Source: an uncultured Lachnospiraceae bacterium
GTDB lineage: Bacteria > Bacillota > Clostridia > Lachnospirales > Lachnospiraceae
Reading direction: 5' to 3'
NCBI GenBank assembly: GCA_900315505.1
Contig: OMZG01000013.1
Coordinates: 1-61,803, forward strand
DNA: 61,803 nt
The notes beneath the pieces are model-generated. The model worked only from the letters and a program-made list of their open reading frames with translations, was not told the DNA's origin and did not search any database. The position numbers and the translations under genes are program-made. How positions within the stretch are numbered: the first letter of the stretch is position 1; every line of letters begins with the position of its first letter. Below are positions 36,059 to 44,868 of the stretch, one piece after another.

Positions 36059-36288
36059 TTGTCTTCGATATCGACATAGACCTTCTTGTCAGTCTCTGTC
36101 GCAGCAGCCTTCACTACTGTTCTTATGGCCTTCGCGATCCTGCCCTGCTTTCCGATGACCTTACCCATATCGGAAGGTGCTACAGAAAGTACGAGTCGTA
36201 TCACATTGTCATCCTCTGTCTCTTTTACTACGACAGCATCCGGATCATCAACCAAGGCCTTAGCTATTACTTCTACTAATTCCTTCAT
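36055..36288 (-). CDS. khpA: RNA-binding KH-domain protein KhpA
   Basis: The 77-residue protein is a single KH domain with the RNA-binding loop GKQGRIAKAIRTVVKAA. In Firmicutes it pairs with KhpB and affects cell division and RNA. It lies between rpsP and rimM, its usual place. Confidence 0.95.
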   Translation of the reverse strand: MKELVEVIAKALVDDPDAVVVKETEDDNVIRLVLSVAPSDMGKVIGKQGRIAKAIRTVVKAAATETDKKVYVDIEDK

Positions 36289-36312
36289 ATAAGACCTCCC
36301 TTGAAGTCCGTC

Positions 36313-36555
36313 TTATTTCTCGATTCCGGCGTTCTTGAAAAGTCTTGCAACTGTGGCAGTCGGCTGTGCGCCATTAGCAAGCCACTTCCTGGCAAGGTCA
36401 GCATCGATATTTACTGCTGCCGGCTCCTGATTCGGATCATAGGTTCCGATCTGCTCGATGAAACGTCCGTCTCTAGGTGAAGATGATTCTGCAGCAATGA
36501 TTCTGTAGAAAGGAGTCTTCTTCTTACCAATTCTTGTGAGTCTTAACTTTACCAT
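36313..36555 (-). CDS. rpsP: 30S ribosomal protein S16
   Basis: The 80-residue S16 begins [20 protein letters not shown] and has [12 protein letters not shown] near residue 30. I set the start at 36555 because the family begins there and GGAGG precedes it; the longer frame to 36693 translates the repeat region and the end of ffh. Confidence 0.98.
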   Translation of the reverse strand: MVKLRLTRIGKKKTPFYRIIAAESSSPRDGRFIEQIGTYDPNQEPAAVNIDADLARKWLANGAQPTATVARLFKNAGIEK

Positions 36556-36587
36556 TTTGTTCCTCCATTTTCTGTTGTGTATTGTAT

Positions 36588-36655
36588 AGTTAAAAGTTAT
36601 GAGTTCTGAGTTCGAAGAGAAAAAGCTTTGAACTTTGAACTTTAAACTTAGAACT
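36588..36655. repeat. imperfect inverted repeat built from AGTT heptads
   Basis: Two 26-base arms, 36588-36613 and 36630-36655, are inverted copies with 19 of 26 positions matching, around a 16-base centre. In each arm AGTT (or its complement) recurs every seven bases. The element fills the space between the ffh stop and the rpsP ribosome site. Confidence 0.75.
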
Positions 36656-36658
36656 TCA

Positions 36659-38023
36659 TTAAATCTTAAACGGCATCTTGCCGAATCCGCCATGCCGCTT
36701 GCCCTTGATGAGTCCCGGCATCTTCTTCATCAGCTTTGCAGACTCATTGAACTGCTTGATAAAGCGGTTCACCTCTGCTATATCCAGCCCTGCCCCCTTC
36801 GCTATGCGGTTCTTTCTCTGAACCGAAAGGAGCTTCGGATTAGCCCTCTCCTCCGGAGTCATCGACATGATGATGGCCTCGGTGTGAGCTATCTTCTTGT
36901 CATCTACGGCATCCTTAACCTGATCCATCTGGCTTGATGAAAGACCCATGCCAGGCATCATACCGAGGATGCTTCCGATGCCGCCCATCTTCTTCATCTG
37001 GGACATTGATGTCAGGTAATCATTGAAATCGAAGGTACCACCCTTCCTGAAGGCCTTCTGGCTTATCTTCTTCGCTTCTTCCTGGTCGAATGAATCCTGA
37101 GCCTTCTCGATGAGAGAAAGCATGTCACCCATACCCAGGATTCTGCTTGCCATCCTGTCAGGATGGAATGGCTCAAGGTCCGAAAGTTTCTCTCCCATAC
37201 CTACATACAGGATCGGCTTCCCGGTGACTGCTCTGATCGAAAGAGCTGCACCGCCTCGGGTGTCACCATCGAGCTTAGTGAGAATCACTCCGTCGATCCC
37301 TATCTGGTCATTGAATGAAGTCGCTACATTGACTGCATCCTGTCCTGTCATGGCATCCACAACCAGGATCGTCTGATGCACATCGACTGCCGCCTTGATA
37401 TTCTGAAGCTCCTTCATCATATCGTCATCAACATGCAGCCGTCCTGCCGTATCAAGTATCACGACATTCTGATTGTTCGACTTCGCATGAGATATCGCAG
37501 CCCTGGCTATATCTACAGGAGAATTGTCTGTACCCATTGAAAATACCGGCACATCCTGCTTCTCACCATTGACCTTCAACTGGTCTATGGCAGCAGGCCT
37601 GTACACGTCGCAGGCTACCAGCAGTGGTCTCTTGCCCTTCTGCTTCATCCTGCCTGCAAGCTTCGCCGTCGTAGTCGTCTTACCTGCGCCCTGGAGTCCA
37701 CACATCATGATGACTGTGATTGCCTGTCCCGGCTGGTACCCTATCTCTGTGATATCAGACCCCATCAGTGAGGTGAGCTCTTCATCTACAATCTTGATGA
37801 CCGTCTGTGCGGGATTCAGGCCTCCGAGGACCTCATCACCTACGCATCGCTCTGTGACTGTATTGATAAAACCCTTGACTACCTTGAAATTGACATCTGC
37901 CTCAAGGAGTGCGAGCTTTACCTCTTTCATAGCGTCTTTGACATCCTTCTCTGAAAGGCGTCCCTTGCCGCGAAGCCCTTTGAACACGTTCTGAAGTTTT
38001 TCTGTCAGACTGTCAAATGCCAT
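36659..38023 (-). CDS. ffh: signal recognition particle protein Ffh
   Basis: The 454-residue SRP54 GTPase targets proteins to the membrane. It has an N domain, a G domain with P-loop [16 protein letters not shown] and the [13 protein letters not shown] and [14 protein letters not shown] motifs, and a methionine-rich M domain from about 300 ([16 protein letters not shown]) that binds 4.5S RNA and signal peptides. It follows ylxM by about 20 bases. Confidence 0.98.
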   Translation of the reverse strand: MAFDSLTEKLQNVFKGLRGKGRLSEKDVKDAMKEVKLALLEADVNFKVVKGFINTVTERCVGDEVLGGLNPAQTVIKIVDEELTSLMGSDITEIGYQPGQAITVIMMCGLQGAGKTTTTAKLAGRMKQKGKRPLLVACDVYRPAAIDQLKVNGEKQDVPVFSMGTDNSPVDIARAAISHAKSNNQNVVILDTAGRLHVDDDMMKELQNIKAAVDVHQTILVVDAMTGQDAVNVATSFNDQIGIDGVILTKLDGDTRGGAALSIRAVTGKPILYVGMGEKLSDLEPFHPDRMASRILGMGDMLSLIEKAQDSFDQEEAKKISQKAFRKGGTFDFNDYLTSMSQMKKMGGIGSILGMMPGMGLSSSQMDQVKDAVDDKKIAHTEAIIMSMTPEERANPKLLSVQRKNRIAKGAGLDIAEVNRFIKQFNESAKLMKKMPGLIKGKRHGGFGKMPFKI

Positions 38024-38042
38024 TTACTATCCTCAAACCTGC

Positions 38043-38357
38043 TTATAACAGCTCTAATATCTTCTTTGCCTTCGCATGACAGACCTTAGCATCATCACTT
38101 GCCTCTATATCCTCTGCAAGCGCCTTCACCTGTCTGTACTGGGCTTCAAGTCCCAGCCGCTCCTCGTACTCACGGAGGTTCTTGGTAGCTCTGTGTATCG
38201 TCTCGCTGATCCCCTGCCTCGTCATGCCGAATTCCTCGGCCATCTCAGACAGTGACAGGTCCTCGTATGCATAGGCTCTGTATATATTCCTCTGCTTCTC
38301 TGAAAGCAGGTCTCCGTAAAAATCAAAAAGCAGTCCGTCACGAACCTTTTCTTCCAT
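38043..38357 (-). CDS. ylxM: YlxM-type helix-turn-helix protein of the SRP operon
   Basis: The 104-residue protein (from MEEKVRDGLLFDFYGDLLSE) has a sigma-70 region 4-like HTH, LSLSEMAEEFGMTRQGISET, and sits directly before ffh as in most Firmicutes. An ATG at 38369 overlaps the -10 box of the promoter at 38368-38396, so it cannot be in the transcript. The ATG at 38357 lies only about three bases after the expected start site, so the mRNA would be nearly leaderless. Confidence 0.93.
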   Translation of the reverse strand: MEEKVRDGLLFDFYGDLLSEKQRNIYRAYAYEDLSLSEMAEEFGMTRQGISETIHRATKNLREYEERLGLEAQYRQVKALAEDIEASDDAKVCHAKAKKILELL

Positions 38358-38367
38358 AACGAACTGC

Positions 38368-38396
38368 ATTATACTATTTATTTTCTATGGTGTCAA
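38368..38396 (-). promoter_or_regulatory. fully consensus promoter of the ylxM-ffh-rplS operon
   Basis: TTGACA (38396-38391) and TATAAT (38373-38368), both exact consensus, are separated by 17 bases on the minus strand. The expected start is a G near 38360, three bases before the ylxM ATG. Confidence 0.9.
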
Positions 38397-38416
38397 GCTT
38401 TTTTGTTGACGGCGTA

Positions 38417-38445
38417 TTGAATTAGAACTGCAAATCGGCTACAAT
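38417..38445 (+). promoter_or_regulatory. promoter of the J-domain gene
   Basis: TTGAAT (38417-38422) and TACAAT (38440-38445) are 17 bases apart on the plus strand. The predicted start (about 38452) excludes an in-frame GTG at 38451 and supports the ATG at 38496. It is divergent from the ylxM promoter, with the two -35 boxes 20 bases apart. Confidence 0.7.
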
Positions 38446-38495
38446 ATATTGTGATTTTGGTGTTTACAGAACAGACAAAGAGGCAGACGAAGCGG

Positions 38496-39875
38496 ATGAG
38501 TACCAGCATAAATACAAATACGATCATAGAGTATTCATCACTCCTCGACCGGATTCCATCGGACTTTACGATGGTATTCCTGCGTGAGGAGATACGGTAT
38601 TATACTGCTCTTACCACGAAGCCACTGCTTACACTCGGTGAAAGCTACTTACTCACCTGCCTTGCAAAAAGGCTTCAGGACAACAGATCTGATAAGCTCT
38701 TTGACGAGATAAAAAGTGATCTGACAGATTCCGAGTGTCTTCTGATACAGGCTCTTTGGGTCCGTACATCAAGAGAGAGAATGGATGAGGCACTAGTCCC
38801 TATCTCAAAGGGTGAGATGCCTTCAGAGCTCTACTTCGATCTGAAGGACGACCTGGGGCTTGACTGCCTGCATTACGCAATCATTCTCGAACAGAAAGAA
38901 CTGGCCACGTCACTCCTATCCATGAGAAACTGGGGCGAAGGGAAGCCGGTAAGCTCAGTCAGACTCATCAATCCCTTCTACAACTACTTCTTCCTGGCAG
39001 CGCTTCACTTCAATGATACGATGTTCCTGCGTGAAATATACCTGAGCACTTCGCCTGATGCTTCAGCGCTTGTGACAGTCAGACGTCGTATCAACAGCCT
39101 GATGGAAATCGCAGTATCAAGGATGACAGCTCTTAATAACCGCATTGCACATTTGTCTGACCGCAAGGAGACGGCCCTGCATACCGGAAATACGATTGCA
39201 TTCCTCGACTACGAGCAGGAGATAAATGATCTTCTTGAAGAAAAGAATGATATAGCTCTTGAAATCGATTATCTGAAAAACTGGCAGGATCAGAATGATT
39301 CTGATATAGATGATCTATTTAATAAGGCTCTGGCAAAAGCCCGCGGGATGGCTGATATCCTGAAATCAACTCCACATCCGCTTGTGAAATTCTACCTTGA
39401 TAATCTGGGAACCGCAAATGACTTCCTGTCATATCATGCTCTTCCTGCTGATATGTACTGTCTGCTCTCATACAGACGGTTCTGCTTCCTCGGAAATGAA
39501 ATCCCTGACAAGACTGTATCCTGTCATGAGTATTCAGACATAGTACGAGGAGAAAAGAAGGATCGTTCCACTCTGTTCTCATCAGCAGTGCCACGATACA
39601 AGAATCCGTGGATGACCTTCACCCATGTAGAAGAGCCTCATAGTGATAGCAATAAGGAGAAGACTGCTGAGTCTGCTACTGAAGAATCCGGTGAAATCCG
39701 CTGGTTCTCTGCCGAAGCACTTCATGATATGTCACAGCTCAAGAAGGAATTCCATATTCTCATCAAGCGCTACCATCCTGATGAGACCGGATATGATGCG
39801 AGTGCGAATACACTCAGAGAAATCATAGAGGAGAAGGATATGATCCTAAGATATAGAAAAAGGGCATATAAATAA
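38496..39875 (+). CDS. large helical protein with a C-terminal J domain
   Basis: The 459-residue protein is mostly helical, with a coiled-coil stretch (ALNNRIAHLSDRKETALHTG and the following segment) near residue 215-260. At about 395-459 is a J-domain-like segment with the HPD motif in LIKRYHPDETG, preceded by MSQLKKEFHI and followed by REIIEEKDMILRYRKRAYK. The HPD triad is what stimulates DnaK ATPase. The helices after HPD are shorter than usual. The rest has no family I recognise. It is a monocistronic plus-strand gene. Confidence 0.8.
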   Translation: MSTSINTNTIIEYSSLLDRIPSDFTMVFLREEIRYYTALTTKPLLTLGESYLLTCLAKRLQDNRSDKLFDEIKSDLTDSECLLIQALWVRTSRERMDEALVPISKGEMPSELYFDLKDDLGLDCLHYAIILEQKELATSLLSMRNWGEGKPVSSVRLINPFYNYFFLAALHFNDTMFLREIYLSTSPDASALVTVRRRINSLMEIAVSRMTALNNRIAHLSDRKETALHTGNTIAFLDYEQEINDLLEEKNDIALEIDYLKNWQDQNDSDIDDLFNKALAKARGMADILKSTPHPLVKFYLDNLGTANDFLSYHALPADMYCLLSYRRFCFLGNEIPDKTVSCHEYSDIVRGEKKDRSTLFSSAVPRYKNPWMTFTHVEEPHSDSNKEKTAESATEESGEIRWFSAEALHDMSQLKKEFHILIKRYHPDETGYDASANTLREIIEEKDMILRYRKRAYK

Positions 39876-39888
39876 ACTCTATGTGCCC
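39856..39888 (-). terminator. intrinsic terminator of recA-recX, overlapping the J-domain gene end
   Basis: GGGCATAT (39862-39869) pairs with ATGTGCCC (39881-39888), one G-U pair, 11-base loop. On the minus strand TTTTTC follows (complement of 39856-39861). The stem overlaps the last codons and stop of the convergent J-domain gene. Confidence 0.75.
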
Positions 39889-39925
39889 ATTCAATGTCAC
39901 TTGTTGTCTGTCTTAGCTAAAAATA

Positions 39926-40525
39926 CTATATTGCTGTTCTTATCATATCATAATCAAATCCGCGTCCAAGTAAGAATCGCGCCATCCTCGCCCTGTCCTT
40001 ATCAGTGGCCGTCTCAGGGTCATAGTGCTTTTTCTCCAGCAGCTCCTGAATCTTGTCCTCTTCTGAGGTGAGTTCTGCCTCTTCAAGACATTTATCTATG
40101 ATATCAGCTGAGATTCCCTTGCGCAGCAGATCCTGCTTCAGGCGGCGACGGCTCTTCTTCTCCTGGTGGAAATATATGAAATTCGATGCGTATCTGCGGT
40201 CATCTATATAACCATAAGAGGCCGCATAATCTGCTGCGGCCTCTGCTATTTCTGATGGATATCCTCCCTGTGTGAGCTTCATGATCACGTCTGCTCTGGT
40301 ACGATCCTGCTTCTCAAGAAGATGCAGGGTGCGCTTCTTCGCACGAGGCAGGAGAATCTTCGTGAGAATCTCCTGATAATCCGCTTCGCTTAAGAACGCT
40401 CCCTCCTTCAGCTCTGAATGCTTCCTGATCTCACCTGTATAGAGGATAAATGATTCTCTGGTATCAAGTGTGATACGCTTTCGTTTCTTCGACGCAGGAA
40501 GCGGCTCTATACTTATTATCTGCAT
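39926..40525 (-). CDS. recX: RecA regulator RecX
   Basis: The 199-residue protein is made of three-helix repeats: RTRADVIMKLTQGGYPSEIAEAA, KSRRRLKQDLLRKGIS and the C-terminal KDRARMARFLLGRGFDYDMI. RecX limits RecA filaments. The start overlaps the recA stop by one base (TAATG), so the inhibitor is translated with RecA. Confidence 0.95.
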   Translation of the reverse strand: MQIISIEPLPASKKRKRITLDTRESFILYTGEIRKHSELKEGAFLSEADYQEILTKILLPRAKKRTLHLLEKQDRTRADVIMKLTQGGYPSEIAEAAADYAASYGYIDDRRYASNFIYFHQEKKSRRRLKQDLLRKGISADIIDKCLEEAELTSEEDKIQELLEKKHYDPETATDKDRARMARFLLGRGFDYDMIRTAI

Positions 40526-41601
40526 TACTTCTTATCTGAGTCAGCTGGTTCAGCCGCATCGGCAGCTGTACTGCTGTCAGTCTTGTCTGTATCCTCATCA
40601 AGCCCATAGTGCACTCTGATCTGATGCTCTACCGTGCTCATCACATCCTTATGCTCTGACAGATATATCTTCGCATTCTCTCGTCCCTGGCCGATCTTCT
40701 CGCCATTGTATGCATACCATGCACCGGACTTATTGATGATATCAAGATTCGCAGCGAGATCGAGGATGTCTCCCTCCTTAGAAATGCCCTTTCCGAACAT
40801 GATATCAAACTCTGCTTCCTTGAACGGAGGAGCTACCTTATTCTTCACGACCTTGACCTTAGTCCTGTTCCCGATGACCTCACCCTGCTGCTTAAGCGAC
40901 TCAATACGGCGTACATCAAGACGGACTGATGCATAGAACTTGAGTGCTCTACCGCCAGTAGTGGTCTCAGGATTGCCGAACATGACTCCGATCTTCTCAC
41001 GGAGCTGATTGATGAAGATCACTATACAATTGCTTCTGCTGATAGCAGAGGTAAGCTTCCTCAGAGCCTGTGACATGAGTCTGGCCTGAAGGCCTACATG
41101 GGAATCTCCCATATCTCCCTCAATCTCTGCCTTAGGAACCAGTGCCGCTACAGAATCGACTACAATGATATCCACGGCCCCGCTACGAACCATCGTCTCT
41201 GTAATCTCAAGGGCCTGCTCACCACTGTCAGGCTGTGAGATATAGAGATTGTCTATATCTACTCCGATATTCTTCGCATACACAGGATCAAGAGCATGCT
41301 CTGCATCCACGAATCCGGCAATACCTCCACGCTTCTGCGTCTCTGCCACACAGTGAAGAGCAAGAGTCGTCTTACCTGAGGACTCAGGTCCGTAAATCTC
41401 TACTATCCTGCCCTTCGGGAGCCCGCCCTGTCCCAGGGCTATATCAAGACTGATCGAACCGGTAGGAATAGTCTCTACCTTCATCTGGTTCGAGCTGTCT
41501 CCGAGTCTCATGATCGATCCCCTGCCGTACTGCTTCTCAATCTGTGAGATCGCTGCGTCTAATGCCTTAAGCTTCTCGTCCTTCTTATCTTCCTTTGCCA
41601 T
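40525..41601 (-). CDS. recA: recombinase RecA
   Basis: The 358-residue RecA has the P-loop [13 protein letters not shown], the Walker [11 protein letters not shown]-like strand, loop L1/L2 region ([20 protein letters not shown], then [17 protein letters not shown]) and an acidic C-terminus. I set the start at 41601 (MAKEDKK) because GGAG lies seven bases before it; the longer frame reaches into the operator. It drives homologous repair and LexA cleavage. Confidence 0.98.
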   Translation of the reverse strand: MAKEDKKDEKLKALDAAISQIEKQYGRGSIMRLGDSSNQMKVETIPTGSISLDIALGQGGLPKGRIVEIYGPESSGKTTLALHCVAETQKRGGIAGFVDAEHALDPVYAKNIGVDIDNLYISQPDSGEQALEITETMVRSGAVDIIVVDSVAALVPKAEIEGDMGDSHVGLQARLMSQALRKLTSAISRSNCIVIFINQLREKIGVMFGNPETTTGGRALKFYASVRLDVRRIESLKQQGEVIGNRTKVKVVKNKVAPPFKEAEFDIMFGKGISKEGDILDLAANLDIINKSGAWYAYNGEKIGQGRENAKIYLSEHKDVMSTVEHQIRVHYGLDEDTDKTDSSTAADAAEPADSDKK

Positions 41602-41616
41602 TCGTACACTCCATTT

Positions 41617-41630
41617 CGAAAAAATGTTTG
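41617..41630. promoter_or_regulatory. probable LexA (SOS) box upstream of recA
   Basis: CGAAAAAATGTTTG matches 12 of 14 positions of the Gram-positive SOS box CGAACRNRYGTTYC. It sits just downstream of the predicted recA start site and 16 bases before the ATG, a position where a bound repressor would block transcription. Confidence 0.7.
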
Positions 41631-41642
41631 TTTCTGCGTTCA

Positions 41643-41671
41643 ATAATAGAACATATTAGCGATATTGTCAA
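41643..41671 (-). promoter_or_regulatory. recA: recA promoter
   Basis: TTGACA (41671-41666) and TATTAT (41648-41643) are 17 bases apart on the minus strand. The expected start near 41636 is adjacent to the LexA box. A GAACATAT half-site lies in the spacer. Confidence 0.85.
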
Positions 41672-41689
41672 GTACTAAATAAAAAGAAC

Positions 41690-41929
41690 TTATTCCACTA
41701 CAGCTGCTTCGAGTATTTCCTTCAGCTTGTCTGACTCTTCGCCATTCAGTGTAATACCGCGGCTCATCCGTGTGTGGTCTGGCGACCAGTCCCTTATATC
41801 AAGCTTTGCAGGTCTGCCATTCCATGCTATCACATTGGCTTCTCTCGTCCATCCGGTCTTATTGACTGAAATTACTCCAAGCGACCTGATCACATCGTAT
41901 TTAAACTCTTTCTTCTGCCCTTCTGCCAT
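41690..41929 (-). CDS. YdbC-like PC4-family DNA-binding protein
   Basis: The 79-residue protein contains FKYDVIRSLGVISVNKTGWTR and AKLDIRDWSPDHTRMSRGITL, typical of the bacterial PC4-like YdbC family, which binds single-stranded DNA as a dimer. The start at 41929 is preceded by AAGGGAG. The gene stands alone between prfC and recA with its own promoter. Confidence 0.9.
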   Translation of the reverse strand: MAEGQKKEFKYDVIRSLGVISVNKTGWTREANVIAWNGRPAKLDIRDWSPDHTRMSRGITLNGEESDKLKEILEAAVVE

Positions 41930-41978
41930 TTTATGTCTCCCTTCTTCCAGAAACCACAAGCGACTGCATCTGTTCCGG

Positions 41979-42007
41979 ATAATATCATGAAAAAAAATCC
42001 GTGACAA
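41979..42007 (-). promoter_or_regulatory. promoter of the YdbC-like gene inside the prfC terminator
   Basis: TTGTCA (42007-42002) and TATTAT (41984-41979) are 17 bases apart on the minus strand. The -35 box lies in the terminator stem and loop, and the terminator T tract forms most of the spacer. Confidence 0.7.
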
Positions 42008-42025
42008 CAGTTTTGCCACGGATTT
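41990..42025 (-). terminator. intrinsic terminator after prfC
   Basis: AAATCCGTG (41995-42003) pairs with CACGGATTT (42017-42025) around a 13-base loop, followed on the minus strand by eight T. It lies about 95 bases after the prfC stop. Confidence 0.9.
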
Positions 42026-42119
42026 AATACTCATTTAAGAAAGTTTATAATCTGTATATCTTAATAAACAAATATAAACAGAATATAAAGAAATATTTCG
42101 CCTGATTATCCAGAAAAAA

Positions 42120-43721
42120 TCAGTATTCCATCTTCTCCTGACCGAATTCTGCCAGTACAAGACCCTTGTTTCTCTCCTCTACCATGCCTATGGACCACTC
42201 ATTAACAAAGAGAAGCAGCGGTCTTCCTTTAAGATCTTTAACCTTTTTCATGTCTGAAGTACCGTTAATTGTGTCCATATCTATGTCCTTGTTCTCGACC
42301 CAGCGGACATACTCATACGGCAGATTCTCCATGATTATATCGACCTTGTACTCATTCTCCAGGCGGAATTTCAGCACATCGAACTGAAGCACACCGACCA
42401 CTCCGACGATAATCTCTTCCATTCCGGTATGATATTCCTGGAATATCTGGATAGCGCCTTCCTGAGCTATCTGCATGATACCCTTCGTGAACTGCTTTCT
42501 CTTCATCGTATCTACCTGACGGACACGGCAGAAATGCTCCGGAGCAAATGTCGGGATACCTTCGAACTTAAAATGTTCCTTAGCAGTAGTGATCGTATCG
42601 CCAATGGAATAGATACCCGGGTCAAAGATTCCTATAATATCGCCTGCATACGCCTCTTCTATCATCTTTCTTGAAGAAGCCATCATCTGCTGTGGCTGCG
42701 ACAGACGTACGTCCTTGCCTTCCTGTACATGAAAGGCAGTCATCCCAGCAGTGAACTTGCCGGAGCAGATACGCATGAAGGCCACTCTGTCACGGTGAGC
42801 CTTATTCATATTTGCCTGGATCTTGAACACGAATGCAGAGAAATCCTCGCTATACGGATCTATAATCCCATGATCGCTCTTTCTCGGAAGCGGTGGGGTC
42901 GTCATCCTGAGGAAGTGCTTGAGAAATGTCTCCACACCGAAGTTCGTAAGGGCCGAGCCAAAGAATACGGGAGTAAGCTCTCCCTTATCCACCTTCTCCT
43001 GGTCGAACTGTGCACCGGCTCCGTCAAGAAGTTCCATCTCATCCATGAGATTATCTCTCATGTCCTCTCCAATGGCAGCTATGAGATCCGGATCATCGAT
43101 AGGATAGTCGGTCTCCTCGCCCTCCTTCGTGCCCTTCATGGTATCTGAGAAGGTGAGTACCTTTCTGGTATTCCTGTCATAGACACCCTTGAATTCCTTA
43201 CCGCTTCCAATAGGCCAGTTTATAGGACAGGTCGCAATGCCAAGCTCATTTTCAATATCATCCATGAGCTCAAATGTATCCATGGCATCACGGTCCATTT
43301 TATTTATAAAAGTAAAAATAGGGATATGGCGCATCACGCACACCTTGAACAGCTTACGTGTCTGCGGCTCTACGCCCTTAGCACCGTCGATTACCATTAC
43401 AGCAGAATCGGCTGCCATCAGTGTACGGTATGTATCCTCTGAGAAGTCCTGATGTCCCGGAGTATCAAGGATATTGATGCACATCCCGCCATACTCGAAC
43501 TGAAGCACCGAGCTGGTGACCGAAATACCACGCTGCTTCTCTATTTCCATCCAGTCTGATACGGCGTGCCTTGCGGTAGCCTTTCCCTTGACCGAACCCG
43601 CTTCATTTATCTGTCCGCCATACAGAAGAAACTTCTCTGTAAGCGTTGTCTTTCCTGCATCAGGGTGAGAGATTATAGCAAATGTACGTCTCTTTGTGAT
43701 CTCATCCTTTAAAGTACCCAA
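42120..43721 (-). CDS. prfC: peptide chain release factor 3
   Basis: The 533-residue translational GTPase recycles RF1/RF2 after peptide release. Motifs: SHPDAGKTTLTEKFL (P-loop), DTPGHQDFSEDTYRTL (G3), FINKMDRD (G4). The C-terminal RF3 domain ends LVLAEFGQEKMEY. Length is right for RF3 and it lacks the EF-G domain IV. The start codon is TTG with GGAGG seven bases upstream. Confidence 0.97.
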   Translation of the reverse strand: MGTLKDEITKRRTFAIISHPDAGKTTLTEKFLLYGGQINEAGSVKGKATARHAVSDWMEIEKQRGISVTSSVLQFEYGGMCINILDTPGHQDFSEDTYRTLMAADSAVMVIDGAKGVEPQTRKLFKVCVMRHIPIFTFINKMDRDAMDTFELMDDIENELGIATCPINWPIGSGKEFKGVYDRNTRKVLTFSDTMKGTKEGEETDYPIDDPDLIAAIGEDMRDNLMDEMELLDGAGAQFDQEKVDKGELTPVFFGSALTNFGVETFLKHFLRMTTPPLPRKSDHGIIDPYSEDFSAFVFKIQANMNKAHRDRVAFMRICSGKFTAGMTAFHVQEGKDVRLSQPQQMMASSRKMIEEAYAGDIIGIFDPGIYSIGDTITTAKEHFKFEGIPTFAPEHFCRVRQVDTMKRKQFTKGIMQIAQEGAIQIFQEYHTGMEEIIVGVVGVLQFDVLKFRLENEYKVDIIMENLPYEYVRWVENKDIDMDTINGTSDMKKVKDLKGRPLLLFVNEWSIGMVEERNKGLVLAEFGQEKMEY

Positions 43722-43736
43722 AATAAAACCTCCAAG

Positions 43737-44837
43737 CTATGATTCCAAAACTATATTATTATATTGGAAATCATTAGCAAGGTCAAGTACCCGCCCGGTC
43801 TCAATCTCTACTACCTTCGGACGCATTGGATAGTCAGGATTATTGGCAACTACCTTTGCCAGCATGCCATTTGACAGCTTGACCACGCTGTCTACCGGAT
43901 AGAGAATTACACTCTTTGAGAAGCATTCCAGGGCCTTGAAATCAAGGTCATTTCCCATAGCAAGGATCATCTCCATTGCCTCTCTCTGACCGAAGGGCTC
44001 CTTATACGGGCGCTTTGTCACCAGAGCATCATAAATATCTGCAACTGCTATTATCTTTGGATAGAGGCCTATCTTATCACCTGTGACACCCATCGGATAG
44101 CCCTTTCCTGATATTTTCTCATGATGCTGAAGTACACCAAGAAGAATATCCGGTGAAAATTCATTTTTTTCTTTTAAAATATTATACCCCAGCAGGGAGT
44201 GGGACTTCATTATCCTGAACTCATCATCAGTGAGCTTTCCAGGCTTGTTCAGGATTTCATTCGGAATCTGTGATTTCCCCATGTCATGAAGCAGTCCCGC
44301 AACAAGCAACTCATGCAGCTTATCCTTATTAAGACCGTATTTATGTCCGATGATCGCAGATATCGTAGCCACATCTACCGAATGCTTGAAGGTATATTCA
44401 TCACTCGTCCTGATCGTACGGATGTCGACTGCAATCGAGCTATTGGAAAGAATACTTTTTGACAGGTCATCAGCTATATTATTCGTGGTCGTAGTGAAGT
44501 CCTTGCTCGAGGTATCATTGAACAGATAGGCGACTCCCTGTCCGACCCTTTTCTTTACATCCTCGGAAATGCTTACCTTGGCCGGATCATCCTTATGATA
44601 CTTTTCTATGACCTTCTGGGTAGCCGCAGGGATATTTATATTTTCCTCTAACTCATCAGGCACTCCCTCGTAGATATAGATTCCCATAATACCCTTTTTC
44701 TGAAGGTATTCTATCTGGAAATCATCGAGATATGCCCCCTTCTTGATCATCTCTCTTCCAGTTCTGTCGGTGATAGTCTGGTCGATTTTGTCACCGGCAT
44801 GAACCGTTCTTGTGCTTACAAATTTTCTCCTGCCCAT
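43737..44837 (-). CDS. HD-GYP domain protein (likely c-di-GMP phosphodiesterase)
   Basis: The 366-residue protein has an N-terminal domain of about 120 residues and an HD-GYP domain at about 125-330. Key motifs are HSVDVATISAIIGHKYGL, LLHDMGKSQIP, HHEKISGKGYPMG and ADIYDALVTKRPYK. HD-GYP proteins usually break down cyclic di-GMP. There is no membrane helix or receiver. The start at 44837 has GGGAG upstream. It lies between pncB and prfC. Confidence 0.93.
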   Translation of the reverse strand: MGRRKFVSTRTVHAGDKIDQTITDRTGREMIKKGAYLDDFQIEYLQKKGIMGIYIYEGVPDELEENINIPAATQKVIEKYHKDDPAKVSISEDVKKRVGQGVAYLFNDTSSKDFTTTTNNIADDLSKSILSNSSIAVDIRTIRTSDEYTFKHSVDVATISAIIGHKYGLNKDKLHELLVAGLLHDMGKSQIPNEILNKPGKLTDDEFRIMKSHSLLGYNILKEKNEFSPDILLGVLQHHEKISGKGYPMGVTGDKIGLYPKIIAVADIYDALVTKRPYKEPFGQREAMEMILAMGNDLDFKALECFSKSVILYPVDSVVKLSNGMLAKVVANNPDYPMRPKVVEIETGRVLDLANDFQYNNIVLES

Positions 44838-44868
44838 TAGTAATAACTCCCTGCTGAAAATTTTTCGT

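Noticed and set aside
36588-36655. CRISPR array
   Set aside because: The AGTT heptads are too short and have no spacers or cas genes.
38451-38495. GTG start for the J-domain gene at 38451
   Set aside because: The predicted transcript starts at or after this codon, and the ATG at 38496 begins a better N-terminus.
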